33,825 nucleotides of DNA from JAPLST01 sp964397565 (GCA_964397565.1 CAYNJC010000043.1:1-33825), one strand, 5' to 3'. Positions 13,401 to 21,878 are shown, counted from the stretch's first letter. Program-made: numbers and translations. Notes: generated by a model from the sequence alone, not told the origin.

Positions 13401-14960
13401 ATGGTGTCGTTCTTGAAACGCTTGGTGCCATGGCTCGCGGCCTTTGTCGTGGCTCTGTTCTGGAGCAGTGTGCTGGTCCTCGCCAATTTGGGCATCATTG
13501 TTGAGAAAGTTGATCGGGCGTCTGAGGCGACGCCGGTGGCGGTGCTCATAGTTGGCTTGATCATCTGCCTTGTGGTCATGCCGCTACTTGTCTATTTTCT
13601 TGCGAGTTGGTGGAGCGCGCGCAGCACGGCCGCAGGAACATGCGTGCTGCGATTGTGCTTGGCCGTCTTGTCAGCTACGCCCGCCAGTTACTTTTTCTCA
13701 TGTCTGTTCCGCCATCCGGTTTCACTGCAACTTGTCGCGCTGTTGTGTGTCCCGCTGGGCATTCTCTGGGCATTTGTGCTGATTGCTTTTCTGTGTCGCG
13801 TGCACAGTGTCGACCGGCATGCATATTGGCGCACCGCGCTGCTGCTGGGCATCAATGTATGGCTGGTGCTGTATCTTATCAAGGACGAACCGGCGCGTCC
13901 GCCGAAATACACGTGGGCCGACATTCCCACACCGACCAATTTCATTGACTATTATATGGTTCTTAACCAAGTGGCACAGAACAAGGATCTTTTATTGGTA
14001 CCGCCAAGCTTCAAACTTGAAGAATATGGTGTCACCAATTTCACAGCCGAGATTGAGAATGCATGGCGCGCCCACGCCGATATCCATAACGCCGTCGACC
14101 TCCTCAGCGCATTTGACGGTACCACCAATATGTTTAGGCAGGGAGTGCAGTATACAACACCAGTCAACGCAATGGTGGAGCTCTACGCATGTTACGCGCA
14201 GCTAAAGGCGGCGCAAGGCGCGTATGGCGAGGCGGTTGATGTTATTGTAAAGATACATTCAATGCTGCGCAGATTCGCGCGTTGGAGTCGTATACTTTAC
14301 GACAAAATTGTTTGGCAGGATGCCATCAGCAAGTCCATTTGTACCGCATATCAGGTCGCGCGCCATGCGGACATACCCGATGCAGAATTGAAGAAATTAC
14401 AGGCAGCCTTTACACCGCTTGAGCCACAAGAGTTCTCTGTGAAATGGGCGATGGTGGGCGAGTATCTTTGGTGGCAGGATTACTTGAAAAAGAATAGGCC
14501 AGAAGAACTTCGTAAACTGCCGTATGTTTCTGTGCCGGTCATACGATACCTGACACCGCTCTACTTCAACTGGAACGCGACACTGAACGAAGCGGCACGA
14601 TGGCGCGAAGAGGAGATTGCGGCGGTGGACCGCGTGCCCATCTCGATCCAGCCACTGACACCAAGCAAGAAGCAGCAAGGCTGGCACATCAAAAATCCGA
14701 TTGGTTGGATTGTGCTTGGTGAGATAGACGATATAGAAAATCCGTACCCGAGACAGAGTGAGCGCCTCAAGATCCAGAGCGACCTGTTGGCAATGTATCT
14801 GGCGGCGCGTCTGCACCAGCAACCGACCATACCAAACTATCTCGCACCGGGCGCCTATCCAATCGATCCCAAGACCGGCTTGCCGTTCAGCCCTGGCTTT
14901 GACGGTAAAACCGGCACGGCGGACGACATCCTCATTGACAAACCTGGATTCTATCGTTAG
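13401..14960 (+). CDS. Five-TM protein with large C-terminal domain, cassette paralogue A (519 aa)
   Basis: I do not recognise this family. Hydrophobic helices lie at about residues 8-34, 46-70, 80-102, 108-131 and 140-160, followed by a soluble domain of about 355 residues. That domain opens with KYTWADIPTPTNFIDYY, continues with a TPR-like stretch (YAQLKAAQGAYGEAVDVIVKIH, then helices up to FTPLEPQE), and ends in a LAPGAYPIDPKTGLPFSPG block followed by DGKTGTADD. This ending resembles the SPGPDGxxGTxDD tails of type II secretion pseudopilin-like proteins; it may bind Ca2+, which is inferred. The paralogue at 16049-17593 is roughly 45% identical by eye over its whole length, including the phrases LLCVPLGILWAFV and AFLCRV. 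AAGGAG lies 7 nt before the ATG. With an odd number of helices the large domain and the N-terminus would lie on opposite sides of the membrane. Confidence 0.85.
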   Translation: MVSFLKRLVPWLAAFVVALFWSSVLVLANLGIIVEKVDRASEATPVAVLIVGLIICLVVMPLLVYFLASWWSARSTAAGTCVLRLCLAVLSATPASYFFSCLFRHPVSLQLVALLCVPLGILWAFVLIAFLCRVHSVDRHAYWRTALLLGINVWLVLYLIKDEPARPPKYTWADIPTPTNFIDYYMVLNQVAQNKDLLLVPPSFKLEEYGVTNFTAEIENAWRAHADIHNAVDLLSAFDGTTNMFRQGVQYTTPVNAMVELYACYAQLKAAQGAYGEAVDVIVKIHSMLRRFARWSRILYDKIVWQDAISKSICTAYQVARHADIPDAELKKLQAAFTPLEPQEFSVKWAMVGEYLWWQDYLKKNRPEELRKLPYVSVPVIRYLTPLYFNWNATLNEAARWREEEIAAVDRVPISIQPLTPSKKQQGWHIKNPIGWIVLGEIDDIENPYPRQSERLKIQSDLLAMYLAARLHQQPTIPNYLAPGAYPIDPKTGLPFSPGFDGKTGTADDILIDKPGFYR

Positions 14961-14961
14961 T

Positions 14962-15012
14962 CAACCAAACCACGTGGCGGTGCCGGCCGGGCAGCGCTTG
15001 GTCAGGCGTGAC
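14962..15012 (+). repeat. Copy of the 3' end of the GH65 gene
   Basis: About 50 bp here (CGTGGCGGTGCCGGCCGGGC, then AGCGCTTGGTCA) matches 18050-18100, which encodes the last residues of the GH65-like gene on the opposite strand (TKRCPAGTATRFG). About 44 of 50 bases agree. Either a gene end was copied or a repeat supplied the tail to the GH65 gene. The rest of the 183 nt gap to the sigma gene holds a palindrome (CGCTCGCGAGCG, 15040-15051) and a possible MITE end. Confidence 0.7.
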
Positions 15013-15088
15013 TGCACTTGTGTGGTAATGCTCGTTATCGCTCGCGAGCGCTCTCGTCGTGGCTTGATGCATAAAACCAGCCGGTTGT

Positions 15089-15102
15089 GCGCTCTATTAG
15101 TA
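15089..15102 (-). repeat. Possible MITE terminus in the sigma factor leader
   Basis: GCGCTCTATTAGTA matches the MITE end GCGCTCTCATTAGTA except for one missing C. No partner terminus is found on the other side, so this would be a solitary relic. It lies 41 nt before the sigma factor start codon, where a promoter might be expected. Confidence 0.35.
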
Positions 15103-15143
15103 TAGAACGACCATAGTTCTTTAACTCTCTGGTTTACGACTAC

Positions 15144-15644
15144 ATGGATGCACCCGCCCGGGATGCCCAGCACCTTCTGCAGCAGTGGTTCGATCAGTTC
15201 GGTGATGGCATGTACGGCTACATTTACACGCTGGTTGGCAATCGCGCCGACGCGGATGATGTCCTACAATCCGTGTTCTTGGCGCTGGTGCGCATGGGCG
15301 ACAAGGTGCATGGCATTCGGTATCCCAAGACCTATGTGTATCGTGCGGCGCGACACGCGGCACTGCGCGTGCTTGCTGAACGCCAGCGACAGCCCCAGTC
15401 ACTCGATGAAATGCTCTTTGATCCACCGGACAAATCGGCTGCCACACCGGTCGACGTCGAACAGTTAAACTGGGCGTTGCGGCAATTGCCGCAACCAGAC
15501 CGCGAAGTGGTCATGTTGAAAGTCTATGACGAAATGACCTTCAGGGAAATCGCCACGGTAACAAGCAGCTTGCTGCCTACCATTGCCGCGCGCTATTGGC
15601 GCGCCCTGCGCAAGCTCAGAACGCTCTTGGAGAAATGCCCATGA
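15144..15644 (+). CDS. ECF-like sigma-70 family RNA polymerase sigma factor
   Basis: A 166-residue protein with just regions 2 and 4. Region 2: MYGYIYTLVGNRADADDVLQSVFLALVRM (residues ~23-52), with the core-binding DADDVLQ motif. Then comes YPKTYVYRAARHAAL (the -10-binding part). Region 4: LRQLPQPDREVVMLKVYDEMTFREIATV...IAARYWRALRKLRTLL (~112-162), with the -35-binding helix-turn-helix; the usual GxS/T-xxTVKSR helix is modified to SSLLPTIAARYWRAL. It overlaps the next small gene as ATGA, which fits a sigma/anti-sigma pair. No consensus promoter was found directly upstream. It probably switches on a dedicated set of promoters, possibly including the flanking paralogues; this is inferred from position only. 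Confidence 0.9.
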   Translation: MDAPARDAQHLLQQWFDQFGDGMYGYIYTLVGNRADADDVLQSVFLALVRMGDKVHGIRYPKTYVYRAARHAALRVLAERQRQPQSLDEMLFDPPDKSAATPVDVEQLNWALRQLPQPDREVVMLKVYDEMTFREIATVTSSLLPTIAARYWRALRKLRTLLEKCP

Positions 15645-16024
15645 CAACCAAACAACTCATCACCTCATTGCAACGCATGGCGCGGCCAAAACCGGACGCG
15701 CAACTGCGCGACACGGTGCAGCAGCTCATCACCGCAGTCCAGCCGCCCCGCCATGAAACCTGTTCACCCATTTATTGGGCGACACCGTGGCTGGCATGGC
15801 TGCACGAGACGGTGTTGGTGTGCTGCATCAGCATGTGCGCAATAGTAGTGCCGTTGCTGCTATGTGTGTTGCTCTCATGCTTTGGAACGCCGCTAACATT
15901 GCAACGCACACAGCCCAACCCTGGGGTGCGTGACGTTTGTGGCATCTTTGCGGTGCGCTTTCCGCAAACGTATCAGTGGCTCAATGCACCCGGACTATTT
16001 AGCGATGCGACGCAGCCCAATTAA
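15641..16024 (+). CDS. Small single-TM protein, putative anti-sigma factor (127 aa)
   Basis: The ATG at 15641 overlaps the sigma stop codon (ATGA) and has GGAG 8 nt upstream; an in-frame ATG at 15635 is also possible. Residues 1-50 are a hydrophilic, likely cytoplasmic helix region (QLITSLQRMARPKPDAQLRDTVQQLI), residues ~55-82 a hydrophobic segment (ETVLVCCISMCAIVVPLLLCVLLSCFG), and the last ~45 residues an external tail with one Cys. Size, layout and coupling fit a membrane anti-sigma factor, but there is no zinc-binding HxxxCxxC motif. Function is inferred from context only. It ends 24 nt before the second paralogue. Confidence 0.75.
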   Translation: MTTKQLITSLQRMARPKPDAQLRDTVQQLITAVQPPRHETCSPIYWATPWLAWLHETVLVCCISMCAIVVPLLLCVLLSCFGTPLTLQRTQPNPGVRDVCGIFAVRFPQTYQWLNAPGLFSDATQPN

Positions 16025-16048
16025 CAAGCACTTTGCGAGGAGGTTGTC

Positions 16049-17593
16049 ATGTGGTCATTTGTGAAACGTTTTGTGGCGTGGATATTAGCCGTGATTGTGA
16101 GTCTGTTATGGAGCAGTGTGCTGGCGCCGGCGGTGCTGCTTTCTGGCGTTGGCACGGACAAAGAAATTGGTGCGGCGACACACACGCAAATAGTCGTGTG
16201 CAGTATCTTCTTTCTTGTGATTGCTCCGCTGGGCGTCTACTTTGTGACGACGTGGTGGGCGGCGCGCCTGCCTGCCAGGCGCACGCGCGCGCTGCGGCTG
16301 TGGCTGGTAGGCCTGTCTGCTTTGCCAAGTATGGCTGTGCTCGTGCTTCTTTTCGGGCTGCCGATCATCTGGCTGGCCGTGCTATGTGTCCCACTGGGCA
16401 TCCTCTGGGCGTTTGTGGTGATTGCGTTTCTGTGTCGCGTGCAAAACCTTGATCGGCATGCTTATATTCGCACCGTACTGGCGCTCCTCTCGACCACACT
16501 GCTGGTGCTGTATCTTGTCAAAGACGAACCGGCACGGCCTTTGAAATACACATGGGATGACATTCCCACACCAACCAATGCCATTGACAGCTATGCCGTT
16601 TTCAGCCAGCTGGCGAAAGATGGCGTCCGCATTCTCCTGCCATTATCCAGCTTGGTATATGGCCACAAAATCACGAATTACGCGGCGCAAATCGAGGATG
16701 CATGGCATGGCAGCGCGAATATTCATGCCACCGTCGCCATGCTCAACACCTTTGACGGACCAGTGCATGTCAGAACCAACTTCTGGAATTATAAGCCGGA
16801 TCCAGAAGCGCTGCGGAGAGACGCTGTGGCCCTTTATATGTACTATGCACGATTGAAGGCCGAGCAAGGCGCCTATGATGAGGCGGTTGACGCGCTGGTG
16901 CAAATGTACACGCTGGCGCGCAAGCATTTGTGCTGGAGCCGCACAATCATAGATAAAGCTGGTTGGTTTTCTGCGGTAAGTGCGTCAATGCAGACGGCCT
17001 ATGAGATCGCGCGGCACGAAGACATTCCCGACAAAACACTGGAGAAACTACAGAGGACATTCACGCCGCTTGAGCCACGGGAAGTCTCCATGAAATGGCC
17101 ACTGATAAGTGAGTTTGTGATCTCGCAAGATTTGTCTCGAAATTTGGCGCGGGAATTTGATAGCCCTCTTAGTACCATCCTTGCGCCACTCATGCCACTG
17201 TACTTCAATTGCAACACGACCATAAACAACCTCGAACAGATACTTGAGAACCAGATTGCCACGTCGGACCGCGTGCCGGTGCCGGTGCCAAAACTGAAGC
17301 CACGCACGCAACAGAGTGGCTGGCATATCAAAAATTCTCTTGGGCGATTTTTCATCATGATGTCAAAATCCAATAGCGAGAATTTACCGAAGTGGAGTGC
17401 CCAGTTCAAGGTGCGCAGCGATCTCTTGGCGCTGTATTTGGGCTTGCGGCTGCGCCATCCGCCGGTGATCTGGAATTATCTCGCGCCGGGCGCGTACCCG
17501 GTGGATGAAAAGACCGGCGTGCCGTTCAGCCCCGGTGTGGATGGCCTGACCGGCACCTATGACGATGTGTACCTTGAGAAAGGCACACTTTGA
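16049..17593 (+). CDS. Five-TM protein with large C-terminal domain, cassette paralogue B (514 aa)
   Basis: Paralogue of the protein at 13401-14960. TM helices lie at about 7-32, 47-69, 82-105, 107-129 and 139-159. The soluble part shares KYTWDDIPTPTNAID, ARLKAEQGAYDEAVDALVQMY, RHEDIPDKTLEKLQRTFTPL, MPLYFNCNTTIN and the closing LAPGAYPVDEKTGVPFSPG followed by DGLTGTYDD. The strongest conservation is in TM4, the helix before the TPR-like region and the C-terminal block; the stretches in between drift. GAGGAGG lies 5 nt before the ATG, the best ribosome site of the cassette, and it follows the putative anti-sigma gene by 24 nt. Together the pattern suggests that one paralogue is co-expressed with the sigma unit while the other has its own promoter. 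Confidence 0.85.
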   Translation: MWSFVKRFVAWILAVIVSLLWSSVLAPAVLLSGVGTDKEIGAATHTQIVVCSIFFLVIAPLGVYFVTTWWAARLPARRTRALRLWLVGLSALPSMAVLVLLFGLPIIWLAVLCVPLGILWAFVVIAFLCRVQNLDRHAYIRTVLALLSTTLLVLYLVKDEPARPLKYTWDDIPTPTNAIDSYAVFSQLAKDGVRILLPLSSLVYGHKITNYAAQIEDAWHGSANIHATVAMLNTFDGPVHVRTNFWNYKPDPEALRRDAVALYMYYARLKAEQGAYDEAVDALVQMYTLARKHLCWSRTIIDKAGWFSAVSASMQTAYEIARHEDIPDKTLEKLQRTFTPLEPREVSMKWPLISEFVISQDLSRNLAREFDSPLSTILAPLMPLYFNCNTTINNLEQILENQIATSDRVPVPVPKLKPRTQQSGWHIKNSLGRFFIMMSKSNSENLPKWSAQFKVRSDLLALYLGLRLRHPPVIWNYLAPGAYPVDEKTGVPFSPGVDGLTGTYDDVYLEKGTL

Positions 17594-18049
17594 CACGATC
17601 AGAGAGCAGCGCGCAGCGGGGAATTTTGCTGCCGCTACCGGCTTACTGTTTCTGCAAAATCCCTCCATCCTCCCTTTGCGAAAGGGAGTTGCGGCTGCCG
17701 CGGCTGCCGGCTGCCGAAGGGAGCGCGGCACTCCGGTGCCGCTGAAGGGATGCGGGATTTCCATATCCCGCTAAATTACGATAATACAAGGTTGCAGAGG
17801 TGTGGAAGTTGCCGGCGTTTCCGTGCGCAGTGCTTTCAGCCAAGAGATGCGATCCGGAGATCGCAGCTACCTTCAGTCCCGCCATCGGCGGGATGATCGG
17901 CGTTCCTTTCGCCGCGTGCGTTTCTGCCCGTAGCCGACGCACGGCGTGCGGCGTGCAGCACATAACGCGGAACGCCGTTCCGCGGCTACATCTGCGCAGA
18001 GACCCCCGCGATCCCGCCGCTGGCGCATGCGGGTCGTTAAATCTTGAGG
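17594..18049. other. Gene-free repeat region between the cassette and GH65
   Basis: The stretch holds a perfect hairpin CTCCCTTT-GCG-AAAGGGAG (17670-17688) without a T run, repeated GCTGCCG units (17693-17716), the R2 repeat copy at 17752-17912 and a stem CGCGGAAC-GCC-GTTCCGCG (17971-17989). Two convergent genes end here, so a two-way terminator function for the first hairpin is possible. I see no gene. Confidence 0.5.
17752..17912 (-). repeat. Dispersed repeat family R2, copy 2
   Basis: Inverse copy of 279-450. The minus strand reads GGAACGCCGATCATC, GATGGCGGGACTGAAGGTAG, CACGGAAACGCCGGCAACTT and CTCTGCAACCTT in the same order as copy 1. Confidence 0.7.
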
Positions 18050-20368
18050 TCAGCCAAAGCGCGTGGCGGTGCCGGCCGGGCAGCGCTTGGTCACGCCGTT
18101 GATGCAGACGCGCAGGGCGCGGGCGGGCGTCACCGCAACATAGCTTTTGTGCACGGCCAGCGCAACGCGCGTGCCATGCCACATCACCGCGCAGCGCACC
18201 GCGCGCCACGCCGCAGGCAGGCGCGGCGTCAGCGTCAAGGTCTTGGTCAGATACGCGGGCTGCAAGCCGAGAAAGCCAAATATGACGCATTGCCACAGCG
18301 CGCCGGCATTGGCGGCGTGAATGCCTTCCGCCGCCGTGAATGTGTCCGGCATGAAATCCATGGCGCGCGCACGTTTGAAATAGTCCCACGCCTTGCGCTG
18401 GTCGCCCAGGCGCGCGGCAATCATCGCGTGCGTTGAGACCGATAGCGATGAGTCGTGCGTTGTGCAGGGCTCGTAGAAAGCCAGCGCGGCACGGACTTGC
18501 TCATCCGTGAAGCGCGTGGGAAACAATTGCATCATCATCAACACATCGGCCTGTTTCAGCGCGCGCACGCGGTACAAACGTTCCTGCGAGACCTGGGTGC
18601 CAAACGCTTTGGTGCGATCGCGCCAGAATTTTTTGAAGTCAATCGGCGCTTTGTTCTCAAAGTCGGTGGATTGCAGATAGAGTTTGCGCTTTGCGTCGTA
18701 GGGGATGAGGATCTTCTTTGCCAGCGTGCGCCACGCCTGTGCTTCGGCCGGCGTGACGCGCAGTTTTTTCATGACGGCAGCCAAGGCGGTGTTGCCGCGG
18801 GCATCATTGACAATTTCCGCAGCGACCGTGAGCACCTCGCGCGCGAGGTAATTTGTGTAGGCGTTGTCGTCCGCAGCATGCATGTACTCATCCGGGCCCA
18901 TCACGCACAAAATGTGCGCGTGCGGTGAGCCGGGCAGATACTCCACGCGCGTCACCCAATAGCGCGCGACCTCGATGATGACCTGCGCGGCGCGCGTCGC
19001 CAGATACTGCATATCACCGGTGGCACGGACGTAATGCCACTGTCCGAGTGCGACATCGGATGAAATATGCACCTCGTGGTCACCGTATTGAAAGCTCGGG
19101 CAATTCTCGTTGCCCTGCATGTCCGACTCCCACGGGTAGCGCGCGCCGCGATAGCCCTCGGCCGCGGCGCGCCGGCGCGCGCCCGCCAAGGTCACATGGC
19201 GGAACTCGGCCAACGGCCGCGCAAACTCCGGCAGGGAGTACATAAAAAACGGCGCGACAAACATTTCCGTATCCCAGAAAATGCGGCCCCAATAGGCATC
19301 GCCGCAGTTCATTTTTGGATCAATGCCGGCGTGCGACGTGCGCGGATTGGCGCGCACCAAATGGTACAGCGCGGCGCGCAACGCCAGCTGGGTGGCGGCA
19401 TCGCCGTCAATCTGCACATCCATGCGCGACCACAAGGCCGCCCAATTCATGCGCTGCCCGGCATACAGCGTTGCATCGCCGCCGCGCAGGGCTTCGGCCA
19501 GCGCTTTCTGGGCGACACGCTGCGGCTGCCGTCCATCCAGTGCCGTGGCAATTGCAATCATCTTTGTGCAGACCAGCGGATTTGCGCTGGTGACGCGCGC
19601 AGTCGCGGACAAGTGCACGGTGCGCGCATCGGTCCGCACCTGCCAGCGCGGCAGGCCGATGAGTTGGGCCAGCACCACGGCGTCCTTGCCACCGTGCGTG
19701 CGCACTTGCATGCTCATCGCGCCCTGTGGGGTGCCCGCCGGCGTGCAGCGCTGCCAATGATCATAGCCGTTCGTGCGCACATCGCCATCAAGAAAGGGCG
19801 TCAATCGCACCGTTGCCACGCCGCGCACGGCTTCAATCACAAACTGTTGCCAGACAATGTGCCGCTGCGCCAGATGTGCATACATATGTATGCCAACGCG
19901 CAACACCACACCGCGGGCAAGTTGCCACTCGAAGGTGCGATGCACCACGCCATCGCGCAAGTCCAGCCAATAGCTGAACACGCGCACCGTGCTGTGCTCC
20001 ATGTCCAAGCGTTCGCCATTGGCCTCGATCACGCAGCCCAGCGGAAATGGCAAATTGACCATTTCCTCGTTCAACAGCGGATGCCGGTCGGTGAAACCCG
20101 GCACGTAGGTTCCCCATTTGCTTTTCGCCGGGCGGAATTTCTCGAGCGTGACATTGCCGGGCATGCGCAAGTACGTAACGTTTTGTGGATCATCCGCCAA
20201 GCCCTCCGGCAGCGCCGCACGCAGGTTCAGAGAGCCCGAGCCAATGGCGAAGAGCGCCTCAAAATGCTTGTTGTGCTGCACCTGAAAGCGCGGCGCGCAT
20301 AACGACCAGCCGGCTTCCGGTGCGCTGGCGCTGAATATAGTGCCCGGTTTGACAACGAGTTTTTCCAT
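18050..20368 (-). CDS. GH65 family phosphorylase-like enzyme (772 aa)
   Basis: GH65 enzymes split alpha-linked disaccharides (maltose, trehalose, kojibiose, nigerose and others) with phosphate, or hydrolyse them. The N-terminal beta-sandwich (~1-280) contains FEALFAIGSGSLNLR. The (alpha/alpha)6 barrel has FWDTEMFVAPFF (364-375), GYRGARYPWES (405-415), the general-acid motif VMGPDEYMHAADDNAYTN with E494, KQADVLMMM (605-613), THDSSLSVSTH (637-647) and EGIHAANAGALWQ (681-693). The last three line the phosphate site in phosphorylases, so phosphorolysis is likely; the family's GG before the Trp is AG here. The donor sugar cannot be told from sequence. It starts at 20368 (AGAGG about 10 nt upstream), 26 nt after the aminotransferase gene. 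The last ~13 residues (TKRCPAGTATRFG) lie in a sequence repeated at 14962-15012. Confidence 0.92.
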   Translation of the reverse strand: MEKLVVKPGTIFSASAPEAGWSLCAPRFQVQHNKHFEALFAIGSGSLNLRAALPEGLADDPQNVTYLRMPGNVTLEKFRPAKSKWGTYVPGFTDRHPLLNEEMVNLPFPLGCVIEANGERLDMEHSTVRVFSYWLDLRDGVVHRTFEWQLARGVVLRVGIHMYAHLAQRHIVWQQFVIEAVRGVATVRLTPFLDGDVRTNGYDHWQRCTPAGTPQGAMSMQVRTHGGKDAVVLAQLIGLPRWQVRTDARTVHLSATARVTSANPLVCTKMIAIATALDGRQPQRVAQKALAEALRGGDATLYAGQRMNWAALWSRMDVQIDGDAATQLALRAALYHLVRANPRTSHAGIDPKMNCGDAYWGRIFWDTEMFVAPFFMYSLPEFARPLAEFRHVTLAGARRRAAAEGYRGARYPWESDMQGNENCPSFQYGDHEVHISSDVALGQWHYVRATGDMQYLATRAAQVIIEVARYWVTRVEYLPGSPHAHILCVMGPDEYMHAADDNAYTNYLAREVLTVAAEIVNDARGNTALAAVMKKLRVTPAEAQAWRTLAKKILIPYDAKRKLYLQSTDFENKAPIDFKKFWRDRTKAFGTQVSQERLYRVRALKQADVLMMMQLFPTRFTDEQVRAALAFYEPCTTHDSSLSVSTHAMIAARLGDQRKAWDYFKRARAMDFMPDTFTAAEGIHAANAGALWQCVIFGFLGLQPAYLTKTLTLTPRLPAAWRAVRCAVMWHGTRVALAVHKSYVAVTPARALRVCINGVTKRCPAGTATRFG

Positions 20369-20394
20369 TAGGCCCAATCCTCTTATTATTACGG

Positions 20395-21567
20395 TTATCC
20401 GCGCGCCGCGACCCAGCGCGAGAAGCGCGCGACGGCCTCGTGCAGCGCTTCGAGCGATGTGGCAAACGAAATGCGAATATGCGCGTCGGCGCCAAACGCA
20501 TTGCCGGGAATGACCGCGAGGTGCGCTTCATCGAGCAGGCGCATGGCCAGCTCATCCGAGCCCAGACCCAACGCAGCGATGTTGGGAAACACATAAAACG
20601 TGCCGTCCGGATTGAGGCAGCGCACGCCTTTGATCTTGTTCAGCGCCGCGACCAGATATGCGCGCCGCTCGTCGAAGGCAGCGCGCATGGTCTGCACGCA
20701 AGCCTGATCGCCGGTCAGCGCGGCAATCGCGCCGTATTGCGCAAACGAGGTCGTGCCGGTCGTTGACTGATCCTGCAAGTTTTGCATGGCGCCGGCGCTG
20801 GCCTTGTCCGGACAACCGACATAGCCAAGCCGCCAGCCAGTCATGCTGTACGTCTTCGAGAAACCGTTGACCGTAAACGTGCGCGCATACAATTCCGGCG
20901 CGACCGCCGCGCTACTTACCTGCGTGAACCCGCCGTAGACCAGCGGCTCATAAATTTCATCCGACACGATCGCTACCTGCGGGTGCTGCACAAGCACATC
21001 CGCCAGCGCGCGCAAGGCGGCCGCATCATAGCCCATGCCGGTCGGATTCGACGGGCTGTTGATGACCACCGCGCGCGTCCGTGGCGTGATCGCCGCCGCG
21101 AGCTGGCCCGGCGTCATGCGAAAGCTGCTCGCTTCCGTGGTCTGCACAAAGACGCTGGTGCCGCCGCCTAAGGTCACAAATTCCGGATAGCTGACCCAGT
21201 ACGGACTGGGAATAATCACTTCATCGCCCGGCTCGAGGATCACCTGAAAGATATTGTACAAGGCATGCTTCGCGCCGCAACTGACGATGATTTGCGCGGG
21301 CGTGTAGGTCAGGTTGTTGTCGCGCGCAAATTTGGTGCAGATCGCCTCGCGCAGGGCCGGAATGCCGCTTGACGGCGTGTACTTGGTCTGCCCGGCGCGC
21401 AGGGCTTTGATGGCCGCGTCCTTGATGTGCTCGGGCGTGTCGAAATCCGGTTCACCGGCGGCCAGCGTAATCACGTTGACGCCCTGCGCGTTCAGTTCGC
21501 GGGCGCGCATGGTGATGCCAATCGTGGCGGAGGGTTTGACGGCGGAAATGCGGGCGTTGAGTTTCAT
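20395..21567 (-). CDS. Class I (subgroup I-beta) aspartate aminotransferase, possibly also prephenate-active
   Basis: A PLP enzyme transferring the amino group between aspartate (or a related amino acid) and 2-oxo acids. The 390-residue product carries SPSNPTGMGY (N174), VSDEIYEPLVY (D203, Y206), the PLP lysine in GFSKTYSMTGWRLGYVG (K238, R246) and the substrate arginine in IRISFATS (R365). The N-terminal RISAVKPSATIGITMRARELNAQG and LAAGEPDFDTPEHI are typical of the I-beta group, some members of which also aminate prephenate to arogenate; with a chorismate mutase in the same window that role is possible but only inferred. It is the first gene of an operon with GH65. Its promoter is the one at 21614-21642; no clear Shine-Dalgarno precedes the ATG. 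Confidence 0.92.
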   Translation of the reverse strand: MKLNARISAVKPSATIGITMRARELNAQGVNVITLAAGEPDFDTPEHIKDAAIKALRAGQTKYTPSSGIPALREAICTKFARDNNLTYTPAQIIVSCGAKHALYNIFQVILEPGDEVIIPSPYWVSYPEFVTLGGGTSVFVQTTEASSFRMTPGQLAAAITPRTRAVVINSPSNPTGMGYDAAALRALADVLVQHPQVAIVSDEIYEPLVYGGFTQVSSAAVAPELYARTFTVNGFSKTYSMTGWRLGYVGCPDKASAGAMQNLQDQSTTGTTSFAQYGAIAALTGDQACVQTMRAAFDERRAYLVAALNKIKGVRCLNPDGTFYVFPNIAALGLGSDELAMRLLDEAHLAVIPGNAFGADAHIRISFATSLEALHEAVARFSRWVAARG

Positions 21568-21613
21568 AAGCGGCAGGCAATTGTTGTGAGTGAGTTGTTG
21601 TTACATGATAAAA

Positions 21614-21642
21614 ACTATACTGAATCGCAGGGTGAAACGCAA
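21614..21642 (-). promoter_or_regulatory. Sigma-70 promoter of the aminotransferase-GH65 operon
   Basis: Minus strand: TTGCGT (21642-21637), a 17 nt spacer and TATAGT (21619-21614). The expected leader is about 40 nt. Confidence 0.7.
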
Positions 21643-21761
21643 GCCGAAATCGGTTTGATCCGCCGGATTGGACGCATCTGCCGCGGTGGCGCGGCGCGCC
21701 GAGCGGCGTCATGGTGGAACTTTGCCTTGTTGTGCGGAATTTCCGTGGTCAGCGCGCGCGG

Positions 21762-21790
21762 TTGCATTTTCGAGTGCGATTTGCTATACT
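21762..21790 (+). promoter_or_regulatory. Promoter of the tRNA-Gly gene
   Basis: TTGCAT (21762-21767), a 17 nt spacer and TATACT (21785-21790), ending 12 nt before the tRNA. Confidence 0.75.
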
Positions 21791-21802
21791 GTCTATCCCA
21801 GC

Positions 21803-21878
21803 GCGGGCGTAGCTCAGTTGGTAGAGCGCAACCTTGCCAAGGTTGAGGTCGTGGGTTCGAGCCCCATTGCCCGCTCCA
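21803..21878 (+). tRNA. tRNA-Gly (anticodon GCC)
   Basis: A 76 nt cloverleaf with acceptor stem GCGGGCG/TGCCCGC (last pair G-U), D-arm GCTC..GAGC with TAGCTCAGTTGGTAGAGC, anticodon arm AACCTTGCCAAGGTT with GCC in the middle, and T-arm GTGGGTTCGAGCCCCAT (GGTTCGA). The discriminator is U, as usual in bacterial tRNA-Gly, and CCA is encoded. It reads GGC and GGU, the most used glycine codons in this GC-rich DNA. Confidence 0.97.

Noticed and set aside
17670..17688. Intrinsic terminator after the sigma cassette
   Set aside because: The perfect 8 bp stem has no T run on either strand (TTGCGG follows on the plus strand), so it is listed only as a hairpin.
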